From an uncultured Dyadobacter sp. (GTDB lineage: Bacteria > Bacteroidota > Bacteroidia > Cytophagales > Spirosomataceae): a stretch of 6,963 nt of DNA. Positions 1-5,811 of this stretch are shown one piece after another; within the stretch, counting starts at the first letter, position 1, and each line of letters starts with the position of its first letter. Where the stretch lies: the NCBI GenBank assembly GCA_946481035.1, contig CAMLNK010000207.1, forward strand, positions 1-6,963. The letters are read 5' to 3'. The notes beneath the pieces were generated by a model, which searched no databases, had not been told where the DNA came from, and worked only from the letters and a program-made list of their open reading frames with translations. The position numbers and the translations under genes were made by a program.

Positions 1-1
1 A

Positions 2-247
2 GGCGATTTTCACAGGAATATGCTCAAAGGGGGCATTTACCTTTATCCATCCACCAAAAAAGACCCGAAAGGCAAGTTGCGACTGCTTTATGAATGCTAC
101 CCGCTGGCATTTATTGCCGAAAAATCGGGCGGGAAGGCGAGCGATGGGTTTGGCAATATTCTGGATATTATACCGCAGTCGTTTCACCAGCGTTCACCGC
201 TTTACATTGGCTCTGCCGGGCTTGTCGACGACGTTGTGAAGGGCTGA
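2..247 (+). CDS. fbp: Fructose-1,6-bisphosphatase class I, C-terminal part (5' end outside window)
   Basis: This is the last 81 codons of a class I fructose-1,6-bisphosphatase, the cytoplasmic gluconeogenic enzyme that hydrolyses fructose-1,6-bisphosphate to fructose-6-phosphate. The frame is open from the window edge (GDFHRNM...) and ends at TGA 245-247. The family's active-site signature is visible as [14 protein letters not shown], with the conserved Lys-Leu-Arg that contacts substrate and the Glu that binds the catalytic metal. It is followed by the usual [11 protein letters not shown] loop and the C-terminal [10 protein letters not shown] segment, so the C terminus looks complete. The upstream ATG at 20 is internal, because the homologous segment (DFHRN) continues 5' of it. 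The next gene starts 37 bp later with its own promoter box, so the two need not be cotranscribed. Assignment rests on family knowledge of these motifs; most of the protein is not visible. Confidence 0.93.
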   Translation, partial: GDFHRNMLKGGIYLYPSTKKDPKGKLRLLYECYPLAFIAEKSGGKASDGFGNILDIIPQSFHQRSPLYIGSAGLVDDVVKG

Positions 248-272
248 TAACCGGCTACCGTTTTAGTTTTCG

Positions 273-280
273 TAACTTTG
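273..280 (+). promoter_or_regulatory. Bacteroidetes -7 promoter element of the helicase gene
   Basis: TAACTTTG matches the Bacteroidetes -7 consensus TAnnTTTG exactly and is followed by C, as at the other two exact boxes in this window. No convincing -33 TTG was seen about 20 bp upstream. The box ends only 4 nt before the helicase ATG at 285, so transcription would begin at or next to the start codon. Confidence 0.6.
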
Positions 281-284
281 CGGA

Positions 285-1622
285 ATGCAGACTACGCAAA
301 ACTCATTCGAGCAGTTCAAGCTCAACCGTCAATTGCTCAATGCGATTGAAGAAGCAGGTTACACCGAACCGACACCCATTCAGGAGCAGGCGATACCCGT
401 GGCGCTGGCCGGGCAAGACATTTTGGGCATCGCCCAAACAGGCACCGGCAAGACCGCGGCTTACACATTACCTTTATTAATGCGCATCAAATATGCCCAG
501 GGACAGCATCCCCGGGCATTGATTTTGGCCCCCACGCGCGAGCTGGCCATGCAAATCTCCGAGGCCATTACGCAGCTCGGTAAGTATACCGACATCCGTA
601 CCGTGGTACTCTACGGCGGCGTTGGCCCGAAAACGCAGATCGAAGCATTGCGGAAGGGTGTCGACATTATCGTCGCCACGCCGGGGCGGTTCATGGATTT
701 GTATTTCCAGGAAGAGATCGTCGTGAAGCATTTGACGGCGATGGTACTCGACGAGGCTGATAAAATGATGGATATGGGTTTTATGCCACAGATCCGCAAG
801 CTGCTGGAAATTATTCCGCGCAAACGGCAGAATATGCTTTTTTCGGCGACATTCTCGGGCAAGGTCGAAAACCTTTCGTACGAATTCCTCGAATTTCCCA
901 CCCGCATTGAGGTTACGCCGCAGGCCACCGCCGCCGAAATGGTGACGCAGGCGCTTTACGAGGTGCCCAATTTCCGCACGAAAATCAACCTGCTTTCCTA
1001 TTTACTCGAAGACAAGGAGAACTTTACACGCGTGCTCGTGTTCACGCGCAGCCGTGAGGTGGCCGGGCTGGTGCATCAGAATTTGCTGGGTAGAGTAGTG
1101 CCTGAGGCGGAATTGCGCGTAATTCATGCAAACAAGGGTCAGAATACCCGCATTAACGCCATGGAAGCGTTCCGGGAAGGGAATATCAGGGTAATGGTGG
1201 CGACGGACGTAGTGGCGCGCGGTATCGACATTACGGAAGTGAGCCACGTGGTCAATTTCGACGTGCCGCTGATCTATGAAGATTACGTGCACCGGATCGG
1301 TCGCACCGGCCGGGCCAATACGGTGGGCAATGCGATCACATTCATGACCATCGCCGACGAGTACCATATCCGCAAAATAGAAGCGATGATCCGCATGGAA
1401 ATTCCAAGAGCGGAATTCCCGGACGACGTGTATATTGCCGAGACACCCTTCCAGGAACGGCAGGATATGTTGCGGGAGATCGATAACCAGCGACGGAAAG
1501 AAGATCCGACATTCAAAGGGGCATTTCACGAGAAGAAGCACAGCTATCCGCCGGCGAAGAAAGCTTCGGGGAATACCAGTAAGGGCCGCCGGGGCGCGAC
1601 CGGAAGAAGTAAACGCAGGTAA
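285..1622 (+). CDS. rhlE: DEAD-box ATP-dependent RNA helicase, RhlE type
   Basis: A 445-residue cytoplasmic DEAD-box helicase that uses ATP to unwind short RNA duplexes; RhlE-type members act in ribosome assembly, RNA decay and cold adaptation. All core motifs are present in order: Q motif GYTEPTPIQ (25-33), motif I AQTGTGKT (50-57), Ia PTRELA (83-88), GG (111-112), Ib TPGR (132-135), II DEAD (156-159), III SAT (187-189), IV LVFTRS (251-256), V ATDVVARGID (306-315) and VI HRIGRTGR (336-343). The first RecA-like domain spans about residues 8-210 and the second about 225-375. The last 65 residues are a charged tail ending in Lys/Arg-rich sequence (GRRGATGRSKRR), typical of RhlE proteins and probably RNA-binding. 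The start at 285 fits the family's short N terminus before the Q motif. Length and domains look complete. The exact paralogue cannot be decided, because Cytophagales carry several such helicases. Confidence 0.93.
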   Translation: MQTTQNSFEQFKLNRQLLNAIEEAGYTEPTPIQEQAIPVALAGQDILGIAQTGTGKTAAYTLPLLMRIKYAQGQHPRALILAPTRELAMQISEAITQLGKYTDIRTVVLYGGVGPKTQIEALRKGVDIIVATPGRFMDLYFQEEIVVKHLTAMVLDEADKMMDMGFMPQIRKLLEIIPRKRQNMLFSATFSGKVENLSYEFLEFPTRIEVTPQATAAEMVTQALYEVPNFRTKINLLSYLLEDKENFTRVLVFTRSREVAGLVHQNLLGRVVPEAELRVIHANKGQNTRINAMEAFREGNIRVMVATDVVARGIDITEVSHVVNFDVPLIYEDYVHRIGRTGRANTVGNAITFMTIADEYHIRKIEAMIRMEIPRAEFPDDVYIAETPFQERQDMLREIDNQRRKEDPTFKGAFHEKKHSYPPAKKASGNTSKGRRGATGRSKRR

Positions 1623-1648
1623 TGCAATACAATTCCAATAAAACCGTT

Positions 1649-1680
1649 TAACTTGGACAATAGAAACCTGTTCTTCTATT
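1649..1680 (+). promoter_or_regulatory. Possible -7 box and leader hairpin of the TPR gene
   Basis: In the 68-bp gap after the helicase gene, TAACTTGG at 1649-1656 is one mismatch from TAnnTTTG. Directly after it, AATAGAA (1659-1665) and TTCTATT (1674-1680) form a perfect 7-bp inverted repeat with an 8-nt loop. If the box is real, the mRNA would start near the base of this hairpin, about 30 nt before the ATG at 1691. There is no T-run after the stem, so it is not an intrinsic terminator. The stem is AT-rich and weak; function is speculative. Confidence 0.3.
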
Positions 1681-1690
1681 AAAGTCAATT

Positions 1691-2431
1691 ATGAAAGAGT
1701 CTGTTGTAATTTGGCTTGCCCTTTTGATCCCTGTGATGAGCTTTGCTCAAAACACGCATCTGGCAAGCGCGGGTCCAAGCACAGATACCAACGTTGCCCC
1801 CAAAAAGCCACTCGATTTAAGAGAAAGGCGTATTATCCCGCTCTTCGGGGAGGTGAGTAAGACATCGGAGCAGATTGATGAAGAGATCAAATTCCTGAGT
1901 GAATGTGACAAATCTTTTTCCAGCCGCACGGAGGCCAGCAGCTTCTTCGCGACCCGTGCCTGGGAATATTTGCAGGAAGGCTCTCTCGACACGGCATGTT
2001 ACCGCTTCAATCTCGCCCAACTGTTGAACGACAAGAATGTGGAAGCTTACTGGGGGCTCGGAGTCGTATCATACCAGCGCGAAAACTGGGTGGATGCCAA
2101 AAGAATGCTGAGTAAGGGCGTAAGCCTGCAAGGCGACAATGTGCCGTTGCTGGTGGATCTATCGACAGTTGAACTGAAACTGTACGCGATTACCAGCCGG
2201 AAAGAGGAGTTGGACGAGGCGTCTGAATTGCTGAAACACGCGGTTTCCATTGATTCTACTTACGCGCTGGGCCAATATAATCTGGCATTGCTGCACTACA
2301 ATCTTAATGAGCTCGACAAGTCATGGGAGCATTTGCACAAAGGGAGGACGCTGGATTTCACCCAATTGAACCTCGACTTTGTAGAACTTCTAAAAGCCAA
2401 AATGCCCGATCCGCAAGGATTTTTCAAATAA
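1691..2431 (+). CDS. Secreted tetratricopeptide-repeat protein of unknown role
   Basis: A 246-residue protein with a Sec signal peptide: a short charged start (MKE), a hydrophobic stretch VVIWLALLIPVM, and a likely cleavage site after SFA or SFAQ (residues 17-20). No lipobox Cys follows, so it is probably periplasmic or loosely envelope-associated. After a low-complexity linker (about 21-45), the body is helical with TPR-like repeats at about 83-115 (ATRAWEYLQEGSLDTACYRF), 117-150 (VEAYWGLGVVSYQRENWVDA) and 191-222 (YALGQYNLALLHYNLNELDK); a degenerate repeat lies at about 172-190. TPRs form scaffolds for protein contacts, so an envelope assembly or interaction role is possible, but no partner is evident. 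It lies 68 bp after the helicase gene on the same strand and ends 15 bp before a strong terminator. No named family was recognised beyond TPR. Confidence 0.82.
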   Translation: MKESVVIWLALLIPVMSFAQNTHLASAGPSTDTNVAPKKPLDLRERRIIPLFGEVSKTSEQIDEEIKFLSECDKSFSSRTEASSFFATRAWEYLQEGSLDTACYRFNLAQLLNDKNVEAYWGLGVVSYQRENWVDAKRMLSKGVSLQGDNVPLLVDLSTVELKLYAITSRKEELDEASELLKHAVSIDSTYALGQYNLALLHYNLNELDKSWEHLHKGRTLDFTQLNLDFVELLKAKMPDPQGFFK

Positions 2432-2446
2432 GGTGGCACAGGTCCG

Positions 2447-2484
2447 AAACGAAAAAGTCTCCCAGGCGGGAGACTTTTTCGTTT
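2447..2484. terminator. Bidirectional intrinsic terminator between convergent genes
   Basis: A perfect 17-bp inverted repeat (left arm 2447-2463, right arm 2468-2484) with a 4-nt AGGC loop. The GC-rich inner stem (GTCTCCC/GGGAGAC) is flanked by A5 on the left and T5 on the right, followed by CGTTTTTG. It can therefore work as a Rho-independent terminator on either strand. It lies 15 bp after the TPR gene stop and 7 bp beyond the btuG stop, serving both converging units. Confidence 0.92.
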
Positions 2485-2491
2485 TTGTATA

Positions 2492-3577
2492 CTATTGGAA
2501 GAAAAAGCCGGTCGGGCCGATGCCTACTTTAATGGAGTCGACCACATTACCGTCGCCCCGATAGCGCACCGCATATCCTGATTGTGTCAGCGAAGGTGTT
2601 ACAGCGGCGTAAAGCAGTCCTTGGGAAGGATCAACAGTCAAACCTGTAAAATAGCGGTTGATGAAAGGTTTGCTCACATCCACCTGAGAATCCGCGATAC
2701 CGAACTTGTATGTTTTACCGGATGGATTGAAGTTGGCATCATAGGTAGTCAATACAAAATAGATCGTTTTCAGGTCGGGACTGATGGTGAACGAGCCGGG
2801 AACCTTGGCTGCGTCGGTGCCGATGGGCAGCGTAGCTTCCGTTACAAGCGATTCGGGATTCAAACGCAAGGCTTTGATGCCCGCATTGATCCACACTTTG
2901 CCATTTGCATCCACGGCGATCGGCGTCACAACACCATCCATTGGAATCGATTGATCAACCTGGTCAGTATTGGTGTTAATAACCGTCAAAATTTTTCCGT
3001 TGGTAAATGTAGTTGTTCCTACAAACAGCTTTCCACTATTGGCAACCAGGTTTTCGGGTCCTTTGGCAATGTCTATTTTCTTGGTTACTTTTTTCGTAGT
3101 CAAATCGATCACGGCTACGTAACCTGTGCTGTATTTGTAGTCGGCATTAGTGCCCCAGCACGAAACATATGCCTTTCTGCCAACGATCACCACTTCGCGG
3201 GGATTCTCGATATCCGGTGCGCCGATGGAGCCTTCATCTTTGAAAGTGTACCGTTCAACGAACTGTACTTTGTCCTGGCCTGCCGCCGAGTTATCGACGA
3301 GGATAATGCCTTGTTCTTCGGACGCGGTATAATCCTGCACCCCGCCTTTCAATGCTGCACCATTCGCGGCTGCGAAAATATCGGCGGCAGCGGCGTTGTT
3401 TTCCCGGGCGAAATAGGAAATAGCACCGTTATTCTGGAAGAAATTACCCTCATTCATTACAAAAACACCACTCACATAATCGCCCTTTGGAGCCGGGTCA
3501 CTTTGGTTACAGGACCATATTGCGAGGGTTGACAAAGCTATTGCTAATGAACTGGCTAACTGTTTTTTCATTTTCAT
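2492..3577 (-). CDS. btuG: BtuG-like surface lipoprotein, cobalamin-binding beta-propeller (YncE/DUF5074 family)
   Basis: A 361-residue lipoprotein, read leftward, ending at TAG 2492-2494. From the chosen ATG at 3577 it has a classic lipoprotein signal: basic MKMKKQ, a hydrophobic stretch, and a lipobox ending IWSC with Cys23 as the lipidated residue. NQSDPAPKGD follows and may help surface export. Next come GVFVMNEGNFFQNNGAISYF, a hallmark start of the DUF5074/BtuG group, and repeated propeller-blade segments such as NPREVVIVGRKAYVSCWG, TGYVAVIDLTTKKV, KLFVGTTTFTNGKILTVIN and NGKVWINAGI. It ends in IGPTGFFFQ. In Bacteroides, BtuG is a seven-bladed outer-surface protein that binds B12 extremely tightly and caps BtuB. 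Position directly after a riboswitch-controlled btuB gene is the main support for the same role here. A longer start at 3595 would overlap btuB by 14 nt and adds six residues (MILNKS). It seems less likely because it lengthens the signal peptide, but it cannot be excluded. Cobalamin binding itself is inferred. Confidence 0.85.
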   Translation of the reverse strand: MKMKKQLASSLAIALSTLAIWSCNQSDPAPKGDYVSGVFVMNEGNFFQNNGAISYFARENNAAAADIFAAANGAALKGGVQDYTASEEQGIILVDNSAAGQDKVQFVERYTFKDEGSIGAPDIENPREVVIVGRKAYVSCWGTNADYKYSTGYVAVIDLTTKKVTKKIDIAKGPENLVANSGKLFVGTTTFTNGKILTVINTNTDQVDQSIPMDGVVTPIAVDANGKVWINAGIKALRLNPESLVTEATLPIGTDAAKVPGSFTISPDLKTIYFVLTTYDANFNPSGKTYKFGIADSQVDVSKPFINRYFTGLTVDPSQGLLYAAVTPSLTQSGYAVRYRGDGNVVDSIKVGIGPTGFFFQ

Positions 3578-3581
3578 TGAT

Positions 3582-5516
3582 TTATTGAGAATCATAACTA
3601 AACGTTAAACTTAATGCAAAACTTCTTCCCGGCATCGCATTATTTCTGACATTTAAATAAAACGTGTCGGTGATATTGCGGACCTGGCCCTGTAAAACGA
3701 ACTTGAACTTGTGAAAGGCAAAGGTCGTCTCGGCCAGCAGGTTTACCAGGCCGTAACCATCCAGAAACTGCGAATTATCGAAGGTGGTATAGCGCTTGCT
3801 TGCCGCCTGGAACTGCCCTGTCACCCTCGTGGCTTTGAACTGGACAAATGCATTTGCGTTAGCCGTATGTTCGGGTACAAATACCAATTGCTTGCCCACA
3901 ATATCCTGCGAATAATTATCATATGCTTTCTCCTGGCTGCTTTTGTTGAATGCGTAGCCCGCATCCAGCCCGGTACGCCAGAAGTTGTTTTGGCGCTGGT
4001 AATTTAGTTGTAGCTCAATTCCCCTTGCCAGTACTTGTTGGAGATTTTCGACGCGATAGCTTTTAGAAGGATTCCAGTAGGTCCAGTCTTTAATGCGGTT
4101 ATGGTAAAAAGTAGCGGAAGCCCGCAGTGTGCCGCCGAAAGCCGCTTGAAACGTCTGTTCAAAGCCGAGTTCCTTGTTCCAACCTGTTTCAGGACGGATG
4201 CCTGGGTTGCCCAGGTCTTTCCAGTAACGTTCATTCAAAGTCGGGACGCGGTAGCTCCGGCCATAAGCCCCTTTCAGTACAAGATTATATTGCTCTTTTT
4301 GAATTAAACTATATTCCAAACCAATAGAAGGTGTGAAAGGCGGATTGTAGCCTGTCACAAGTCCCTGCCTAAGATTTACTGATGCGGTAATGCGAGATAT
4401 TGGCTGCCAGCGGGTAAGCAGGAAAAAATCGGTACGGTTCTCGCTCACGGGCGACTGCGCGTATCCGGGTACCCGCGAGCGGTAATGCGTCCATTCCCCC
4501 CCGGTTTTAAGGTAAACCGGACTTACATTATCACCAATATTGAGCGTGAAGTCCTTTTCAACTCTTGAAGCGAACTTGTCAGTTACCGAATGGTCGGGAC
4601 GGGAGAGATCGCCTTTGGCATAATCTATGATGTCGCGTACCCACGCCGTACGTAATGCGAGCGAGCGGACCTGATAGCGGACCATCGTGCGGTATGCGGT
4701 AGTGCGGGTCATTTCACGACCTTGCACATCGTCGGGGGTTAGCGTCAGCTTATTGTCGGTGAGCCAAACATGTGCCGAGAGTTCCCGGTCGTTTCGTGAA
4801 CGTAGAAACAGGTCCTGTACAATGCCTTTTTGAAAAGTTTCAGTAGGCAGGAGTGTGTACGTGTTACGGGTTGGGTTTGGGTAATTGTTGTGCATCCTGC
4901 CGTCGTAAAAAGCCGTTTTGCCCGAAAATGCCCATTGACCGCTCAATGGCAATGTATAGCGGACGTTCGCCTGGGTCTGGCTGTTATCAAAACTTTCGCG
5001 TTGCCTGCCAACAGACACATGAAATGGTTTGGCCGATGCATTACTTCCCAGTAAAATGCTTCCACCCACGGCATCGGAGCCTACGACGCTGGCCGCAGAG
5101 CCATACTGAACCGAAAGCTGGTCGAAACCGGCCACTGGAATGGTAGAAAAGTCCGTTTGACCGAGGGTAGGTGCATTGATATTCAGGCCGTTCCATAAAA
5201 CAGCCGTGTGATTTGCGGAAGTGCCTCTGAATGAAGCGGTACTCAGTTGCCCGGGACCGTAATTTCTGAATGCAATAGGTGTAAATGCGGCAAGTACATC
5301 GCTGATATTCTGGAACCGCACCTGGGCAAGGGAAGCGGAGTCGATACGCTGGATTTTGAGACCGCTCATGAATTTTTGAGGGACAAATCCCCTTACTACC
5401 ACCGGTTCGAGGTCAATGGAGTCTTTTTGTGCATAAGCAGGTAAAGCCCACACGCAAACAGCCCATAGCATCAAAATAAATCTAAATCTCCCGTCGGTAC
5501 ACACTCTTATTCGCAA
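3582..5516 (-). CDS. btuB: TonB-dependent outer-membrane cobalamin receptor
   Basis: A TonB-dependent receptor of 644 residues, close to E. coli BtuB (614), expected to import cobalamin through a 22-strand outer-membrane barrel powered by TonB. The signal peptide runs through residue 29 (RFRFILMLWAVCVWALPAYA, then Q). A TonB-box-like segment DLEPVVVRG lies at 35-43. The plug domain follows at about 50-160, with ISDVLAAFTPIAFRNYGPGQ, STASFRGTSANHTAVLWNGL and SVQYGSAASVVGSDAVGGSI. The rest is barrel, ending in RSFALSLTFSYDSQ. There is no N-terminal carboxypeptidase-regulatory-like extension, unlike SusC-type receptors. Substrate is assigned from the cobalamin riboswitch upstream and the BtuG-like gene 4 bp downstream, not from barrel residues. 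The start at 5516 is TTG; no in-frame ATG gives a full signal peptide. GTG at 5504 (MCTDGRFRF...) is a plausible alternative; ATG at 5471 would remove the basic n-region. Confidence 0.92.
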   Translation of the reverse strand: MRIRVCTDGRFRFILMLWAVCVWALPAYAQKDSIDLEPVVVRGFVPQKFMSGLKIQRIDSASLAQVRFQNISDVLAAFTPIAFRNYGPGQLSTASFRGTSANHTAVLWNGLNINAPTLGQTDFSTIPVAGFDQLSVQYGSAASVVGSDAVGGSILLGSNASAKPFHVSVGRQRESFDNSQTQANVRYTLPLSGQWAFSGKTAFYDGRMHNNYPNPTRNTYTLLPTETFQKGIVQDLFLRSRNDRELSAHVWLTDNKLTLTPDDVQGREMTRTTAYRTMVRYQVRSLALRTAWVRDIIDYAKGDLSRPDHSVTDKFASRVEKDFTLNIGDNVSPVYLKTGGEWTHYRSRVPGYAQSPVSENRTDFFLLTRWQPISRITASVNLRQGLVTGYNPPFTPSIGLEYSLIQKEQYNLVLKGAYGRSYRVPTLNERYWKDLGNPGIRPETGWNKELGFEQTFQAAFGGTLRASATFYHNRIKDWTYWNPSKSYRVENLQQVLARGIELQLNYQRQNNFWRTGLDAGYAFNKSSQEKAYDNYSQDIVGKQLVFVPEHTANANAFVQFKATRVTGQFQAASKRYTTFDNSQFLDGYGLVNLLAETTFAFHKFKFVLQGQVRNITDTFYLNVRNNAMPGRSFALSLTFSYDSQ

Positions 5517-5535
5517 TGATTGGCAGCGATCTTCT

Positions 5536-5552
5536 GTTTTTCCTCCGAAAAC
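5536..5552 (-). promoter_or_regulatory. Expression-platform hairpin between riboswitch and btuB
   Basis: On the - strand GTTTTC and GAAAAAC pair with one bulged A around a GGAG loop (5543-5546). The sequence after it (AGAAGATC) has no U-run, so it is not an intrinsic terminator, and control of translation is more likely. UCGGA at the loop (5544-5548) can pair with UCCGA in the riboswitch's P5/L5 region (5635-5639), the place where class I cobalamin riboswitches form their L5-L13 kissing contact. GGAG lies 26 nt from the TTG start, too far for an ordinary Shine-Dalgarno. Confidence 0.4.
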
Positions 5553-5565
5553 GGCCCGATCAAAT

Positions 5566-5739
5566 GCTCTGGCAGGTCTCCTGGCTCGTCTTTCGCGCCC
5601 ATCGCCTTCCCGTCGCTGAACAGTGGCATGAAGATCGGACGCAAATTGGCAGACTTACAGTTGCGGGGACAGCTCCCGGTTTGTGCGGGATTCCCTATTA
5701 AGCCTAATCGCTGACTAGAAGCAGCTTATGGCACCAAGC
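5566..5739 (-). promoter_or_regulatory. Cobalamin (B12) riboswitch controlling btuB-btuG
   Basis: A class I cobalamin aptamer in the leader of btuB, read leftward. The conserved pieces occur in the right order: GGTGCC (5730-5735); an extended P2 hairpin (5702-5732, GCC/GGC, TAA/TTA, GCTG/CAGC); TTAATAGGGAA (5691-5701); CTGTCCCCGCAACTGTAA (5655-5672); GCCACTG (5621-5627); GGGAAGGCG (5603-5611); and the B12 box AGCCAGGAGACCTGCC (5571-5586). GCTTGG (5734-5739) can pair with CCAGAGC (5566-5572) to close P1. In known cases adenosyl- or methylcobalamin binding lowers expression, so btuB-btuG should be made when B12 is scarce. The aptamer begins about where the upstream -7 box would place the transcript start. 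Confidence 0.95.
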
Positions 5740-5744
5740 GGCTG

Positions 5745-5752
5745 CAAAGTTA
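5745..5752 (-). promoter_or_regulatory. -7 promoter element of the btuB operon
   Basis: On the - strand TAACTTTG, followed by C, is an exact match to TAnnTTTG. It ends 5 nt before the first base of riboswitch stem P1, so the transcript would start almost exactly at the aptamer, with a leader of about 220 nt. No good -33 TTG was found at the usual distance. Agreement between box and aptamer edge raises confidence. Confidence 0.7.
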
Positions 5753-5790
5753 GGCATTTCCGCCGACTTTCCGTTGTGCGCGGTAACCGT

Positions 5791-5798
5791 TATCTTTG
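5791..5798 (+). promoter_or_regulatory. -7 promoter element of the EamA transporter gene
   Basis: TATCTTTG, followed by CGG, is an exact TAnnTTTG match and shares its CTTTGCGG tail with the helicase promoter at 273-280. A TTG at 5774-5776 is only 14 bp upstream, short of the usual spacing of about 20 bp. The predicted transcript start would be about 8-12 nt before the TTG codon at 5812. It lies back to back with the btuB promoter, 38 bp apart. Confidence 0.55.
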
Positions 5799-5811
5799 CG
5801 GCAAATTCTGA

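Noticed and set aside
248..272. Possible terminator after fbp (short CGG/CCG stem followed by TTTTAGTTTT)
   Set aside because: The stem is only 3 GC pairs, extended solely by a bulge and two AT pairs, and the T-run is interrupted; too weak to call.
1002..1688. A 228-codon - strand frame opposite the helicase gene
   Set aside because: It lies antisense to conserved helicase motifs and its product resembles no protein family. It is a by-product of codon bias on the real strand.
2582..3532. A long open + strand frame of 316 codons opposite btuG
   Set aside because: It is antisense to a gene with a clear lipoprotein signal and family motifs. Its translation is rich in Cys, His and Arg without domain features, and no promoter or leader supports it.
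5543..5546. GGAG as the Shine-Dalgarno of btuB
   Set aside because: It lies 26 nt from the TTG start and 38 nt from the alternative GTG, both too far, and no suitable start codon lies 5-10 nt after it.
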